Notes: a model not told the origin generated them from the sequence alone. A stretch of DNA of 64,000 nucleotides from VXMO01 sp965219405 (GCA_965219405.1 OZ244736.1:806001-870000); one strand, 5' to 3'; numbered from the stretch's first letter, positions 19,347 through 28,948 are shown. Numbers and translations: made by a program.

Positions 19347-20884
19347 GTGTTCCCCAGCGTTCGTACGTCTATCTCGCCGCATTTGCGGCATTCTGGCTCC
19401 TACTGCAGGGCGCCTACGGACTCGCGACGGACCTGGTCAGCGCAGGCAACGTGTTGGGCACGGGCAACGAACCCGACGCCACGTGGCTCGCCATGGTCAT
19501 CGTCGCCCTCCCCGTTTGGCTGGCACACGAACTCCTACTCCGACGCGCCGCCGCCAACCACTCCGATGAAACAGGCTCAACGCTCCGCAAACTCTACGTC
19601 CACGGCGCGTTATTCCTGACAACCCTCTACGCCGCCTTTGGGTCGATTCAGATCATTGAACAACTTGCAGGCGATTTCGATGGCCTCGAACACATCGGCG
19701 GCGTCATTGTCGCCGCCGGGCTCTGGTACTACCTATGGCGACGCGAAAACCTCGAAGGCCAGCCAAGCCCGCGCGCCCAGACCGTCAAGCGATGGCGCAT
19801 CTACGGCCTCAGCGTCATCTTCCTCACTGCCGCCGTCACCGCAACCTACTGGATCGCCTTAGCCCTCACCTACGCTGTCTACGAATTTGCTACCGACGCA
19901 TCGGACACTCTACTGGGCCCTGAAGACATTGAAGACCCCTTACGCACCGCCGCCGCATGGGCGCTTGTCGGCACCGTCGCCTGGGCCGTCCAGTGGCAGG
20001 CCGTCGCCACTCGCGACGAAGAATCCGTCCTGAGGCAGGTTTACCTCTACGGATTCGCCTTCGTCGGAGGCGCAGCACTCGCCCTCTGGGGCGCCAGCGC
20101 GACCATCTACGTTGTCATCGCCCAACTCGTTGGCGCGGACTATACCGCCACGGCCGCCGCCTACTTCCAACAATTCATCCTCCCCACCGTCTCTCTCCTC
20201 ATCGGGCTAGCCCTCCTCGCCTACCACTGGTCAATAATCCGCCGACACGCCACGCGCCGATCCCCCTCCGCCGAATCCCCCCACCTCTCAACCACTTTCA
20301 AATACATCATGTCCGCCGTCGGCCTCATCGCCCTCGTCCCCGGCATCATGGTCCTCGTGATGACCATCCTCTTCCTGCTGACGGAGGGTGATGTCCTTTC
20401 CCCGGGAAGCGATGATGCCGAGGCCCTTGCCGTCGCTCTCACCATGATCATCGTCGGCGCGCCCCTCTGGTTCACGTTCTGGTGGCGAGTCGTCCATGCT
20501 GATCCGAATAGTCTCATCCGACGCATCTACCTCTATGTCGCCCTCATCGCTTTAGGTGGCACGACGCTCATAACCCTCATCACCCTCCTCGCCGCCGTCC
20601 TTACGGAGGTCCTCGGGCAGGGCTCAGGCTTCCTCGAAGACGCCCTCATCCCGGGCCTTTCAATCGTCATCCCCGCCGCCGCATTCTTCGCCTACCACGT
20701 CCTAATCCTCCGCGAAGACGCCCACCGCACCGTCGATACAACCGCAGCCCCCTCTGTCATTCCGAGCGCAGCCGAGGAATCTAAAGACTCAATTACTCAA
20801 ACAACCCCCGTAACGCCCCCCACCCCCCGCACAATCCCCGGCCCCCCATACATCCTCCCCGACTGGAAACCCCCACGCCCCTAA
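19343..20884 (+). CDS. Polytopic membrane protein, DUF5671-like repeats, with repeat-derived tail
   Basis: 513 residues with about 12 predicted membrane helices. It contains repeated units, each opening with a LRxxYxY-type motif (LRKLYVHGALF, LRQVYLYGFAF, IRRIYLYVALI) before two to three helices, as in DUF5671 proteins common in Chloroflexota. Function unknown. Oddity: the last 45 residues are cytoplasmic, proline-rich and include SVIPSAAEESKDSI, which is the direct translation of a dispersed DNA repeat (20756-20788). The tail was therefore probably added or altered by repeat insertion. It starts with ATG overlapping the stop of the upstream gene. Confidence 0.75.
   Translation: MSVPQRSYVYLAAFAAFWLLLQGAYGLATDLVSAGNVLGTGNEPDATWLAMVIVALPVWLAHELLLRRAAANHSDETGSTLRKLYVHGALFLTTLYAAFGSIQIIEQLAGDFDGLEHIGGVIVAAGLWYYLWRRENLEGQPSPRAQTVKRWRIYGLSVIFLTAAVTATYWIALALTYAVYEFATDASDTLLGPEDIEDPLRTAAAWALVGTVAWAVQWQAVATRDEESVLRQVYLYGFAFVGGAALALWGASATIYVVIAQLVGADYTATAAAYFQQFILPTVSLLIGLALLAYHWSIIRRHATRRSPSAESPHLSTTFKYIMSAVGLIALVPGIMVLVMTILFLLTEGDVLSPGSDDAEALAVALTMIIVGAPLWFTFWWRVVHADPNSLIRRIYLYVALIALGGTTLITLITLLAAVLTEVLGQGSGFLEDALIPGLSIVIPAAAFFAYHVLILREDAHRTVDTTAAPSVIPSAAEESKDSITQTTPVTPPTPRTIPGPPYILPDWKPPRP
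20756..20788 (+). repeat. Family A dispersed repeat inside a coding sequence
   Basis: GTCATTCCGAGCGCAGCCGA then GGAATCTAAAGAC. It matches the intergenic copy at 11205 apart from a couple of substitutions. Here it is read through as the C-terminal tail of the membrane protein. Confidence 0.85.
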
Positions 20885-20941
20885 TCCCCCCGCCCCCGGC
20901 CCGGCCCATCATCCCTCCCCACCCGCCATCCCGCCCCCATC

Positions 20942-21040
20942 CGTCATTCCCGTGGAAACGGGAATCTTGATCTCCATTTCCGAACCAACCCCCGTAACGC
21001 CACATCCCCTCATCCCGGCGAAAGCCGGAATCCATCCCCT
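20942..21040. repeat. Two dRS3-like palindromic repeats (family B)
   Basis: ATTCCCGTGGAAACGGGAAT starts at 20945; a second element with CATCCCGGCGAAAGCCGGAA starts at 21011. They occupy the first half of a 370-base gap; the second half holds the dgt promoter. No gene is seen. Confidence 0.75.
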
Positions 21041-21119
21041 TGCTCCCTTACCCCCACAGCCGGAACGCGGAACACGAACTAATCTGGCACATCGACAGTG
21101 ATCGCGAACCTTAAAACAT

Positions 21120-21148
21120 TTGACACCCTCGGTATGCATGGGTATCGT
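21120..21148 (+). promoter_or_regulatory. Promoter of the dgt-dnaG-rpoD operon
   Basis: A perfect TTGACA (21120-21125), 17-base spacer, and TATCGT (21143-21148). The upstream flank CGCGAACCTTAAAACATT resembles the flank of the lexA promoter (CGCGAACTTTAAGAAACATT). A second TTGACA at 21162 has no clear -10. Confidence 0.6.
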
Positions 21149-21256
21149 TGTTCCTGAACCCTTGACAGGGGCTATTTTTATTTGTGGTGAAAGCTATTCA
21201 CGCGGGTTGGTCAGGAACAGCAAAGCACAGGAGAGGCCGGGAAAACGACGCTGTCG

Positions 21257-22342
21257 ATGAACGATCATCGTATCCGTCTGCGCCTTGAGCGGCTGGAGCA
21301 GGACACCCTCTCCCCGTTCGCTCAACTTAGCCACAAAACGCAGGGACGGCGCGTTCCCGAAGAGCCTTCCTTTATGCGGACCGAGTACCAACGCGACCGT
21401 GACCGTGTCATCCATTCGAAGGCATTCCGACGCCTCAAGCACAAGACACAGGTATTCATCGCCCCGGTCAGTGACCACTTCTCCACTCGTCTCTCTCACA
21501 CAATCGAGGTGGCACAGATTGCGCGCTCCATAGCCCGTGCGCTCCGCCTCAATGAAGACCTCACAGAAGCCATTGCGCTGGCACATGACCTCGGCCACAC
21601 CCCGTTTGGCCACTTAGGGGAAGAGTTCATTGACGCGCGTATTCCCGGAGGCTACCGTCATGCCGAGCAGAGCCTGAGAGTGGTTGATGTGCTTGAAAAA
21701 GAGGGCAGGGGTCTCAACCTTACGTGGGAAGTCCGGCAGGGCATCCTCAACCACTCCAAGGGCCGCGGAAGCCTTCGCCCGATTCGCCGCTCCGAAGCTA
21801 AAGTCACCCTCGAAGCGGAGGTTTGCCGCCTCAGCGACGCCATTGCCTACGTCAACCACGACATCGGCGATGCCATCCGCGCCCGCGTCATCGACGCCGA
21901 TAGCATCCCCCTCCACGTCCGCCGGATACTTGGCAACCGACATGCCGAGCGGCTTAACACCATCATCGCGGACCTCGTTGAAACGTCGTGGTCCGTCACC
22001 GGTGAAGGCCAATCCGTCGGAGCAGAAGGCCCCTCTATCGAAATGAGCCAGCCCGTCCTCCAGGCCGTCCTCGACCTGCGCGAATTCCTCTTTGACAACG
22101 TTTATCTCGTCGCCGCGCGTGAACAGAGTGATGACCCACACCGCATCCTTGAGACCCTGTGGGATGCCCTCCTTAAGAACCCGGAGCTGATACCGGACGG
22201 CTACGCCCGTCCCGGTGACGAGCCAACCCGCCGCGCTGTCGACTACATCTCCGGCATGACTGACCAATTCGCCGCACGAACTGCCGCCGATCTTCAGGCA
22301 GGCCGCCTCCCTGAGATGCCTTTGGTGGAGGTGGCGCTGTGA
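21257..22342 (+). CDS. dgt: dNTP triphosphohydrolase (dGTPase-like)
   Basis: 361 residues of the HD-domain dGTPase family, which cleaves dNTPs to deoxynucleoside and triphosphate. Seen: conserved N-terminal RTEYQRDRDRVIHSKAFRRL with the family KTQVF segment, first metal His in RLSHTIEVAQIARSIAR, and the HD pair in ALAHDLGHTPFGHLGE. A later conserved Asp lies in IAYVNHDIGDAI. Length is typical of the short class. It is first in a tight operon: its stop overlaps the dnaG start by 4 bases. A link between dNTP pool control and replication initiation genes is plausible; dgt before dnaG is common in Chloroflexota and some Actinobacteria. Confidence 0.93.
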   Translation: MNDHRIRLRLERLEQDTLSPFAQLSHKTQGRRVPEEPSFMRTEYQRDRDRVIHSKAFRRLKHKTQVFIAPVSDHFSTRLSHTIEVAQIARSIARALRLNEDLTEAIALAHDLGHTPFGHLGEEFIDARIPGGYRHAEQSLRVVDVLEKEGRGLNLTWEVRQGILNHSKGRGSLRPIRRSEAKVTLEAEVCRLSDAIAYVNHDIGDAIRARVIDADSIPLHVRRILGNRHAERLNTIIADLVETSWSVTGEGQSVGAEGPSIEMSQPVLQAVLDLREFLFDNVYLVAAREQSDDPHRILETLWDALLKNPELIPDGYARPGDEPTRRAVDYISGMTDQFAARTAADLQAGRLPEMPLVEVAL

Positions 22343-24249
22343 CCGTCGTAGATGACGTCAAGGCCCGCACGGATATCGTCGACCTCATCCAGTCGCGTGT
22401 GCCGCTCAAGAAAGCCGGTCGCAACTTCAAGGCCAACTGCCCGTTCCACAATGAGAACACACCCTCCTTCATCGTCTTTCCTGAGCGTGGATCGTGGCAC
22501 TGCTTCGGAGCGTGCGGCACGGGGGGTGACGCATTCTCATTCATCCAGCGCGCCGACAACCTCACCTTCTCCGAGGCCCTGTCCCGGCTCGCCGAGCGCG
22601 CCGGCGTCACCATGCCGGAAACGCGCCGACAGGACGAGACCCAGCGCAAAGAGAACGAAGAACTCTACACCGCCCTCCAGAACACCGCCGACTACTTCCA
22701 TCGCATCCTGATTCACTCCCCCGCCGGTGAGCATGCCCGCCACTACTTGCAAGAACGCGGCATCAACGATGAGACAATCAACGACTTCCAGCTCGGCATG
22801 GCTCCTAAGGCGTGGGAGGCCCTGAAAGGTCACCTCGCTGACCTTGGCCACACGGAAGAGCAGATGCTCGCCGCCGGACTCATCATCGAGCGCGACGGCG
22901 ATCGGGAGGGCTCCTACGACCGTTTCCGTGAGCGACTTATGTTTCCCATTCGTGATGGCAAAGGCCGCGTCATCGGCTTCGGCGCTCGCGCCCTTGACGA
23001 TTCACAGCCCAAGTATCTGAACTCGCCGCAGACGCCACTCTTTGATAAGAGTGGCGCGCTCTTTGCCATCGACCGTGCCGAGCAGACAATCCGTGCCGAG
23101 GGTGAAGTCGTCCTTGTTGAGGGCTACATGGACGCCTTGCAGGCCCACCAGGCCGGCTTCGGCAACGTCGTCGCCATCATGGGCACCGCTCTCACCGAGC
23201 GACAGGTCAGCCTCGTGCGCAACATGGCTCGCCGCTATGCCCTCGCCCTTGATCCTGACACCGCCGGTGAAGAAGCCACCCGCCGCAGCCTTGAAGGAGC
23301 CTTTGACATATTCCGACGTGAAGTTGTCCGCGTTTCCAACTCCGCCGTCCCCATGGGTGTCCGGCGTGAACTGCCCAAGCTCCGCATCATCACCCTCCCT
23401 CAGGACCGCGACCCGGACGATGTCATCCGCAACGACCCCGAGGACTGGCGCAAGCGCGTTGAAGACGCCACCCCTATCCTCGACTACCTCATTCAGCGAG
23501 AAGCCGCTCAACCGGAGGCCGCAACGCCGGAGGGCAGGCTTGAAGCCGTTAACCGCATCTTCCCCCTCATCACCGCCCTCGATAACCCATTCGAACAGCA
23601 ACAGGCATTCAGCAGCCTCGCCGCCGCCCTCAAGATTGAGGAGCGAACCCTTGAGGCGGCCGTCGGACGCCCCGAGCGCCGTCAGCAGCGCCCGCGGCGC
23701 CAGGATCGCGCCTACCGCCAGGCGCCCACGCAGAACGGCGATGCGTCGGCCATCGGCGCAGACGCCCTCAAAGAAGACCGTGGCGAGGTCGTGGAACAAC
23801 ACCTTCTCGCACTCATCCTCACACATGACAATGAGATCTTTGACGCGTGGCAGCGCCTTGATCTGCCGGAAGTCCCGGCCAATTTTTTCTGGGACCCGCA
23901 GTACCGCGAGATGTGGCAGATTCTCAACACCGCCGATCCCGTCACACGCGCGGAAACTCTCGTCAGCTCGGACGCCGATGAGATCCGCGCCGCTATCCCA
24001 ACCCCCCTTGATCGCCGCGGGCAGGCAAAGGCCCTGAGTGACCTTGTCCGCCGCATGTGGGAGCGCCAACTCAAGAAGGATGAACTTGAGGCCGCGGAGG
24101 CAGTTGCATCACTTGCCGAAGACGATGGCGAGGAGGCGGACACGCTCCGTGCCATGACCGATGAGATGAGGGCCAAATTCTCGGAACGCATTGAACAACT
24201 CCGAGCCGTCCAGTACGGCACGTGGAACAGAAACGCCCGCAACACATAA
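22339..24249 (+). CDS. dnaG: DNA primase
   Basis: 636-residue primase that makes RNA primers at the replication fork. Seen: CHC2 zinc-binding domain with Cys34, His37, Cys55 and Cys59 (NCPFHNENTPS and WHCFGACGTGGD), the RNA polymerase core with the TOPRIM motif VLVEGYMDAL and the later ALDPDTAGEEA, and a C-terminal helicase-interaction region after a basic proline/glutamine linker (near RRQQRPRRQDR). It starts at GTG within the ATGA-type overlap GTGA with dgt. rpoD begins 18 bases after the stop, completing a macromolecular-synthesis-type operon without rpsU. Confidence 0.96.
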   Translation: MTVVDDVKARTDIVDLIQSRVPLKKAGRNFKANCPFHNENTPSFIVFPERGSWHCFGACGTGGDAFSFIQRADNLTFSEALSRLAERAGVTMPETRRQDETQRKENEELYTALQNTADYFHRILIHSPAGEHARHYLQERGINDETINDFQLGMAPKAWEALKGHLADLGHTEEQMLAAGLIIERDGDREGSYDRFRERLMFPIRDGKGRVIGFGARALDDSQPKYLNSPQTPLFDKSGALFAIDRAEQTIRAEGEVVLVEGYMDALQAHQAGFGNVVAIMGTALTERQVSLVRNMARRYALALDPDTAGEEATRRSLEGAFDIFRREVVRVSNSAVPMGVRRELPKLRIITLPQDRDPDDVIRNDPEDWRKRVEDATPILDYLIQREAAQPEAATPEGRLEAVNRIFPLITALDNPFEQQQAFSSLAAALKIEERTLEAAVGRPERRQQRPRRQDRAYRQAPTQNGDASAIGADALKEDRGEVVEQHLLALILTHDNEIFDAWQRLDLPEVPANFFWDPQYREMWQILNTADPVTRAETLVSSDADEIRAAIPTPLDRRGQAKALSDLVRRMWERQLKKDELEAAEAVASLAEDDGEEADTLRAMTDEMRAKFSERIEQLRAVQYGTWNRNARNT

Positions 24250-24267
24250 CCGAACGGAGGAAATCGT

Positions 24268-25773
24268 ATGACCTGGCAATCCGGCGTGATTAACCTCGGT
24301 GACGAAGAGGCCGGCTCCCTTTCGCAAAAGGTGGCCAACGGCGTTGTCACTCTGGACCCCTCGGCGTCCTCGGCCCTTCTTAGGGCCTTGCCCAACAATG
24401 GAAAGCCTGAAGTGGACTGGCCCGCGTCCCGGGAAGAGTGGGCTGAGGCCCAGCGTATCGAGGCCGAGGCTGAGGCTGAACTTGCCGACGCCGAGTCCCT
24501 TGATGACCCCGTCCGCATGTACCTGCGTGAAATCGGCCGTGTTGATCTCCTCAATGCCCGTCAGGAAAAGAATCTCGCACGCAAGGCCGAGGGATGGAAG
24601 CAGCTCCAGGACCTCGAGAAGCAGATCCGCGAATCCACCGGCCACAACGCCTCCATCGCCGATGTCGCCATCCATCTCCTCAACAAGCTCTCAACCCACT
24701 GTGAACTCGCCAGCATCATCATTGAACACCTTGAACTTGAGACACCCTGCAACCTCATCACCCTCAAGGAATCCCCGGACGTCCAGAAGACCATCGACAT
24801 CGAGATGCACCATGAACTCGCGGAGGAATTCGCCACCAAACTAGGCCGGGAGCCCGAGGACGTTGAACGGGAGATCATTGAGTTCTCCCTGCAGCGTTGG
24901 CTCCTCCCCACCCCCTTCCTCCGCGCCTTCGCCCCCTCTCTCACCCTTGAGACCATCCCTTTCCTCCTCTCCACCCAGGACATCCATCAGGCCGTCGAAA
25001 TGACACAGGAAGAATGCCGCGACTACCTCGATGAGATTCGTCGTGACGGCGAGATGGCCCAGCGCCGCATGACGGAGGCCAACCTTCGCCTCGTCGTCAG
25101 CGTCGCCAAGAAATACATCGGGCGTGGCATGAACCTCCTCGACCTCGTGCAGGAGGGCAACATCGGCCTCATCCGCGCCGTCGAGAAGTTCGACTACCGC
25201 AAGGGCTTCAAGTTCTCCACCTACGCCACGTGGTGGATCAGGCAGGCCATCACGCGATCCATCGCCGATCAGGCTCGCACAATCCGCATCCCCGTCCACA
25301 TGGTGGAGACCATCAACAAGCTCCTTCGTGAGAATCGTCGCCTCGTCCAGGAACTGGGCCGTGAGCCCACAACCGAGGAGATCGCTGAACAGATGGAGAT
25401 CACGCCGGACCGCGTGCGTGAAATCCTCAAGATCTCACAGGAGCCCGTCTCCCTCGAAACTCCCATCGGTGAAGAGGAAGACTCCCACCTCGGCGACTTC
25501 ATCGAAGACAAGGCCGCCCTCGCGCCCGCCGACGCCGCCTCCTACCAACTCCTCAAAGAGCAGATTGGCAGCGTTCTCGACACTCTGAGCGGACGCGAAC
25601 GCCGTGTCCTCCAACTCCGCTTCGGCCTCGACGACGGCCGCAGCCGCACCCTTGAGGAAGTCGGGCGTGAGTTCAGCGTTACACGCGAGCGCATTCGCCA
25701 GATCGAAGCCAAGGCCCTCCGCAAGCTCCGCCATCCCACACGCAGCCGCCGTCTCCGCGACTTCCTCGCGTAA
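24268..25773 (+). CDS. rpoD: Primary sigma factor, RpoD/SigA
   Basis: 501 residues. Region 1.2 is seen in DDPVRMYLREIG near residue 75. A variable non-conserved segment follows. Then come region 2 (ANLRLVVSVAKKYIGRGM, LLDLVQEGNIGLIRAVEKFD, FSTYATWWIRQAI, which covers the -10 binding helix), region 3 (RIPVHMVETINKL) and region 4 (RTLEEVGREFSVTRERIRQIE, the -35 helix-turn-helix). All are those of a group 1 sigma factor. The ribosome site ACGGAGGAAATCGT precedes the ATG. Its strong region 4 match fits the TTGACA-type -35 elements found upstream of dgt, lexA and the GNAT-PIN gene in this window. Confidence 0.96.
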   Translation: MTWQSGVINLGDEEAGSLSQKVANGVVTLDPSASSALLRALPNNGKPEVDWPASREEWAEAQRIEAEAEAELADAESLDDPVRMYLREIGRVDLLNARQEKNLARKAEGWKQLQDLEKQIRESTGHNASIADVAIHLLNKLSTHCELASIIIEHLELETPCNLITLKESPDVQKTIDIEMHHELAEEFATKLGREPEDVEREIIEFSLQRWLLPTPFLRAFAPSLTLETIPFLLSTQDIHQAVEMTQEECRDYLDEIRRDGEMAQRRMTEANLRLVVSVAKKYIGRGMNLLDLVQEGNIGLIRAVEKFDYRKGFKFSTYATWWIRQAITRSIADQARTIRIPVHMVETINKLLRENRRLVQELGREPTTEEIAEQMEITPDRVREILKISQEPVSLETPIGEEEDSHLGDFIEDKAALAPADAASYQLLKEQIGSVLDTLSGRERRVLQLRFGLDDGRSRTLEEVGREFSVTRERIRQIEAKALRKLRHPTRSRRLRDFLA

Positions 25774-25834
25774 CGCTGTACTTCAGAAACGTATCGCCGA
25801 CTGCGGACTGGAGGAGTTGTTGCTGGTGGCAGAC

Positions 25835-27016
25835 CTAGCGGCTCCCGCCCAGTGACCGAACGCGCCGCACGATTTCCGGCAGGATTTCAAGTACGCGGTC
25901 GATGTCCGCACCGGTGTTGTCGCGTCCAAGCGTGAGACGCAGGCTGTTGCGGGCTAGCTCAAGCGGTTTTCCCATTGCGATGAGGACGTGGGAGGGGTCA
26001 ATGGAGCCGGAAGTGCATGCGCTGCCGGAAGAGGCGGCGATTCCCGTTATGTCAAGGTTGATGAGGACGGATTCGATCTCCACTCTGGCGAATGAGATGT
26101 TGACGTTGTTGGGCATACGGCGCGGGTCGCCAAGCGGGGGGCCGTTGAGGTGGGCGTCGGGAATTGTTGAGAGGATTCCCTGACCAAGACTGGTCGCCAG
26201 TTTAGCGATGTTCGGGACTATTTCGGCGCGCGCGCTGTCGGTCATTTCGAGGGCGAGGCCGGTTCCGACGATGCCCGCAGTGTTTTCCGTGCCCGCGCGG
26301 CGATTGCGTTCCTGGCTGCCGCCCATCGTTTGGGGTTGGAACGGGGCATCGCGGTCAAGAAAGAGTACACCGACGCCCTTGGGTCCGTGGAACTTGTGGG
26401 CAGAGAGGCTCAGCATATCGACGCCGAGCGTCTCTACATCGAGATCCAGGTAGCCCGCCGCCTGCACGGCGTCCGTGTGGAAAGCGATTCGGTGTCCATG
26501 CTGATCTTCCGCTTGGCGGATTGCGGCGGCAATCTCGGGAATCGGCTGGATTGTGCCGGTCTCGTTGTTGACGTACATGATGGTTACGACGGTTGTTTCG
26601 GGGGTGATTGCCTGGGCGACCTTCTCAGGGGAGATGATTCCTTCGACGTCCGGCTTGAGATAGGTGACGCTGAATCCCGCGTTGCTTTCCAGCCATTCAC
26701 AGGTATGAATGACAGCGTGGTGCTCGCTGGCGGACGTGATGATGTGGTTGCCGTGTTGCTTGAGAGCGTAGGCTGCGCCGCGGATGGCCATGTTGTCGGA
26801 ATCGGTGCCACCGCCGGTGAAGATTATGTCACCATTGCGCACATTGAGGACACCGGCGACCTGATCACGGGCGGAGTCGATGGCCCGGGCGGCGTCCTGC
26901 CCCAACCCATAGATGCTGGATGGGTTGCCGAACTGGCCTGTGAAATAAGGGAGCATGGCCTCGACAACGCGAGGATAAACGGGGGTTGTGGCGGCGTGGT
27001 CAAGATAGATAGTCAT
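25835..27016 (-). CDS. Cysteine desulfurase, NifS/IscS type
   Basis: 393-residue PLP enzyme that takes sulfur from cysteine for Fe-S cluster and thio-cofactor assembly. Seen: N-terminal YLDHAATTPV, the PLP region with HTDAVQAAGY, the Schiff-base lysine in SAHKFHGPKG, and the catalytic loop Cys in SSGSACTSGS, followed by the SLRLTLGR closing motif. The short loop with Cys followed by TSGS puts it in the group I (NifS/IscS) branch. The start has GGATGGAGGTAAAACCTC before the ATG. No iscU, iscR or tRNA thiolase gene is adjacent. It is convergent with rpoD across 61 bases. Confidence 0.94.
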   Translation of the reverse strand: MTIYLDHAATTPVYPRVVEAMLPYFTGQFGNPSSIYGLGQDAARAIDSARDQVAGVLNVRNGDIIFTGGGTDSDNMAIRGAAYALKQHGNHIITSASEHHAVIHTCEWLESNAGFSVTYLKPDVEGIISPEKVAQAITPETTVVTIMYVNNETGTIQPIPEIAAAIRQAEDQHGHRIAFHTDAVQAAGYLDLDVETLGVDMLSLSAHKFHGPKGVGVLFLDRDAPFQPQTMGGSQERNRRAGTENTAGIVGTGLALEMTDSARAEIVPNIAKLATSLGQGILSTIPDAHLNGPPLGDPRRMPNNVNISFARVEIESVLINLDITGIAASSGSACTSGSIDPSHVLIAMGKPLELARNSLRLTLGRDNTGADIDRVLEILPEIVRRVRSLGGSR

Positions 27017-27034
27017 GAGGTTTTACCTCCATCC

Positions 27035-27052
27035 GTGGGCGAAATTGCCCAC
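27035..27052 (-). other. Short hairpin in the leader of the cysteine desulfurase gene
   Basis: GTGGGC and GCCCAC are separated by 6 bases, just upstream of the ribosome site and downstream of a TAATGT -10-like element. It could shape the leader RNA or be an operator; nothing further can be said. Confidence 0.3.
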
Positions 27053-27103
27053 ATTATTTGACATATCATTTGTTCAACAATAGACGGGCAGCGAATACCT
27101 AAC

Positions 27104-28942
27104 CTAGCCCGGTCTGTAGCGATTTACTATTGGGAGGCGGCGGTCTTTGCCGAAGGCGCGTTCGGTTATTTTGACGCCGGGGGCGGCCTGGCGTCGCTTG
27201 TATTCACTTATGTCTACTAGCACTGTGACTCGAGCGACGATGTCTTTATCAAAGCCGAGCTTTTCAATCATGTCCTTTGGGGAGGCATCGCGCTCCACAT
27301 AGGCTTCAAGTACGGGATCGAGCACGTCGTAGGGCGGCAGGGAGTCTTCGTCGAGCTGGTTCTCGCGCAGTTCTGCCGTTGGGGGGCGGTCGATGATTGC
27401 CTGCGGGATGATATCGCGGCCGGCCTGTTCGTTGCGCCAATCGCAGAGTTGGTAAACGAGGGTCTTGGGGACGTCTTTTATGACGGCGAATCCACCTGCC
27501 ATATCGCCGTAGAGGGTGGCGTAGCCGGTGGCGTATTCACTCTTGTTGCCGGTGGCGAGTACGATGCGGCCGAACTTGTTTGAGATGGCCATGAGGATGT
27601 TGCCGCGAGCGCGGGCCTGCAGGTTTTCCTCGGCGACGCCTTCCTGCGTGCCCTCAAATAGGGGGGCGAGGCCGTCACGGTAGGCGTTGGCCATGTCTTC
27701 TATGGCGATGATTTCAAAGCTGATTCCGAAGTTTTCACAGAGGGCGCGGGCGTCCGTGACGCTTTGGTCCGCAGTGTAACGGGATGGCATGGAGACGCAG
27801 AGGACGTTTTCAGGGCCAAGGGCGTCGGTGGCGACGGCAGCGGTCAGGGCGGAATCGATGCCTCCGGAGAGGCCGATGACGACCTGTGAGAAGCCGCTTT
27901 TTCGAACATAATCTTGCGTTCCCTTGACAAGAGCGTTATAGACCTCTTCGACGGGTCCCATGGGAGTGACGTGCTGTGTTTCAGATAGGGGTGTACGGGT
28001 TGACCCCTGCTCTTGCTGCTTTGTTACGGAAATCACAGTGTGGCTTGCAAAAGCAGCGTTTTTCGGATCGTTTTGGTCCACAAATGAGGTCTGTGGCACG
28101 TCGTCGGCCCGGGCGAGGGGGAGGTCGGCGAGGATAAAGTCGTCCTCGAACTGTCGGCCTGCGGCGATGGTCTTGCCGCGCGGGTCGAAGATCATGCTGG
28201 CCCCATCGAAAACGAGCTCGTCCTGGCCGCCGATCATGTTGACGTAGCAGAGGAAGATGCCGTTGTCGGCGGCACGCTGGCTGAGCATGGCCTTGCGGAC
28301 GGCGCGCTTGCCACGGTAGTAGGGCGAACCGTTGATGTTGATGGTGACCTGCGCGCCGGCGGCTTTCTGGATGTTGGTTGGGCCGTACTCAAACCAGATG
28401 TCCTCGCAGATGTTGACGCCGATGCGCGCGCCGCCGATCTCATAGACAGGGGAGACATGACCCGCAGTGAAGTAGCGCTCCTCATCAAAGACGCTGTAGT
28501 TGGGGAGGAATATCTTGCGGTAGACGTCGATGAGTTTGCCGTCGTGGATGACGGCGGCGGCATTATGCAGGACGGAGGGAGGGGGATAACCGGATGGATT
28601 CCTGCTTTCGCCGGAATGAGGGGATAGGGTGTGGCGCTCAGGGATGCCGACGACGACGGTTATGCCTTCGGAGGCCTCGATGATCTCCTGGAAGGCCTGG
28701 TTGGCGGCATCGAGGAAGGAGTCTTTGTAGAGGAGGTCTTCGGGCGGGTAGCCGGTGACGCAGAGTTCCGGGAAGGCGACCAGGTCTGCCTGCGCGTCTA
28801 CAGCGCGGCGGATGTGGTCGGTGATGAGGCGGGTGTTGCCCTTGATGTCGCCGACGGTGGGGTTCACCTGGGCGAGGGCGACGCGGAAGAGGAGGGGCGC
28901 GCCATCGCTGTTGTTCTGCGTCTCTCCGGTTAAGTGCGTCAT
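27104..28942 (-). CDS. nadE: Glutamine-dependent NAD(+) synthetase with in-frame repeat insertion
   Basis: 612 residues. Makes NAD from deamido-NAD using glutamine. The N-terminal nitrilase-type glutaminase has its triad in FPELCVTGYPPED (Glu59), YRKIFLPNY (Lys) and GVNICEDIW (Cys). The C-terminal synthetase domain has the PP-loop GLSGGIDSALTA and later ATGNKSEYATGYATLYGD. Oddity: residues about 104-123 (SPHSGESRNPSGYPP) interrupt a conserved stretch between GIPERH and HNAAAVI and are the translation of a dispersed DNA repeat. The start is placed at MTHLTG because TATACT ends 6 bases before that ATG, giving a leaderless mRNA; longer frames extend across that promoter and are unlikely. Confidence 0.93.
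   Translation of the reverse strand: MTHLTGETQNNSDGAPLLFRVALAQVNPTVGDIKGNTRLITDHIRRAVDAQADLVAFPELCVTGYPPEDLLYKDSFLDAANQAFQEIIEASEGITVVVGIPERHTLSPHSGESRNPSGYPPPSVLHNAAAVIHDGKLIDVYRKIFLPNYSVFDEERYFTAGHVSPVYEIGGARIGVNICEDIWFEYGPTNIQKAAGAQVTININGSPYYRGKRAVRKAMLSQRAADNGIFLCYVNMIGGQDELVFDGASMIFDPRGKTIAAGRQFEDDFILADLPLARADDVPQTSFVDQNDPKNAAFASHTVISVTKQQEQGSTRTPLSETQHVTPMGPVEEVYNALVKGTQDYVRKSGFSQVVIGLSGGIDSALTAAVATDALGPENVLCVSMPSRYTADQSVTDARALCENFGISFEIIAIEDMANAYRDGLAPLFEGTQEGVAEENLQARARGNILMAISNKFGRIVLATGNKSEYATGYATLYGDMAGGFAVIKDVPKTLVYQLCDWRNEQAGRDIIPQAIIDRPPTAELRENQLDEDSLPPYDVLDPVLEAYVERDASPKDMIEKLGFDKDIVARVTVLVDISEYKRRQAAPGVKITERAFGKDRRLPIVNRYRPG
28592..28625. repeat. Family B repeat inside nadE
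   Basis: GGATTCCTGCTTTCGCCGGA then ATGAGGGGAT. It is the same element as the intergenic copies at 21011 and 52780, and here it is translated within nadE. Confidence 0.85.
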
Positions 28943-28948
28943 GGGACA

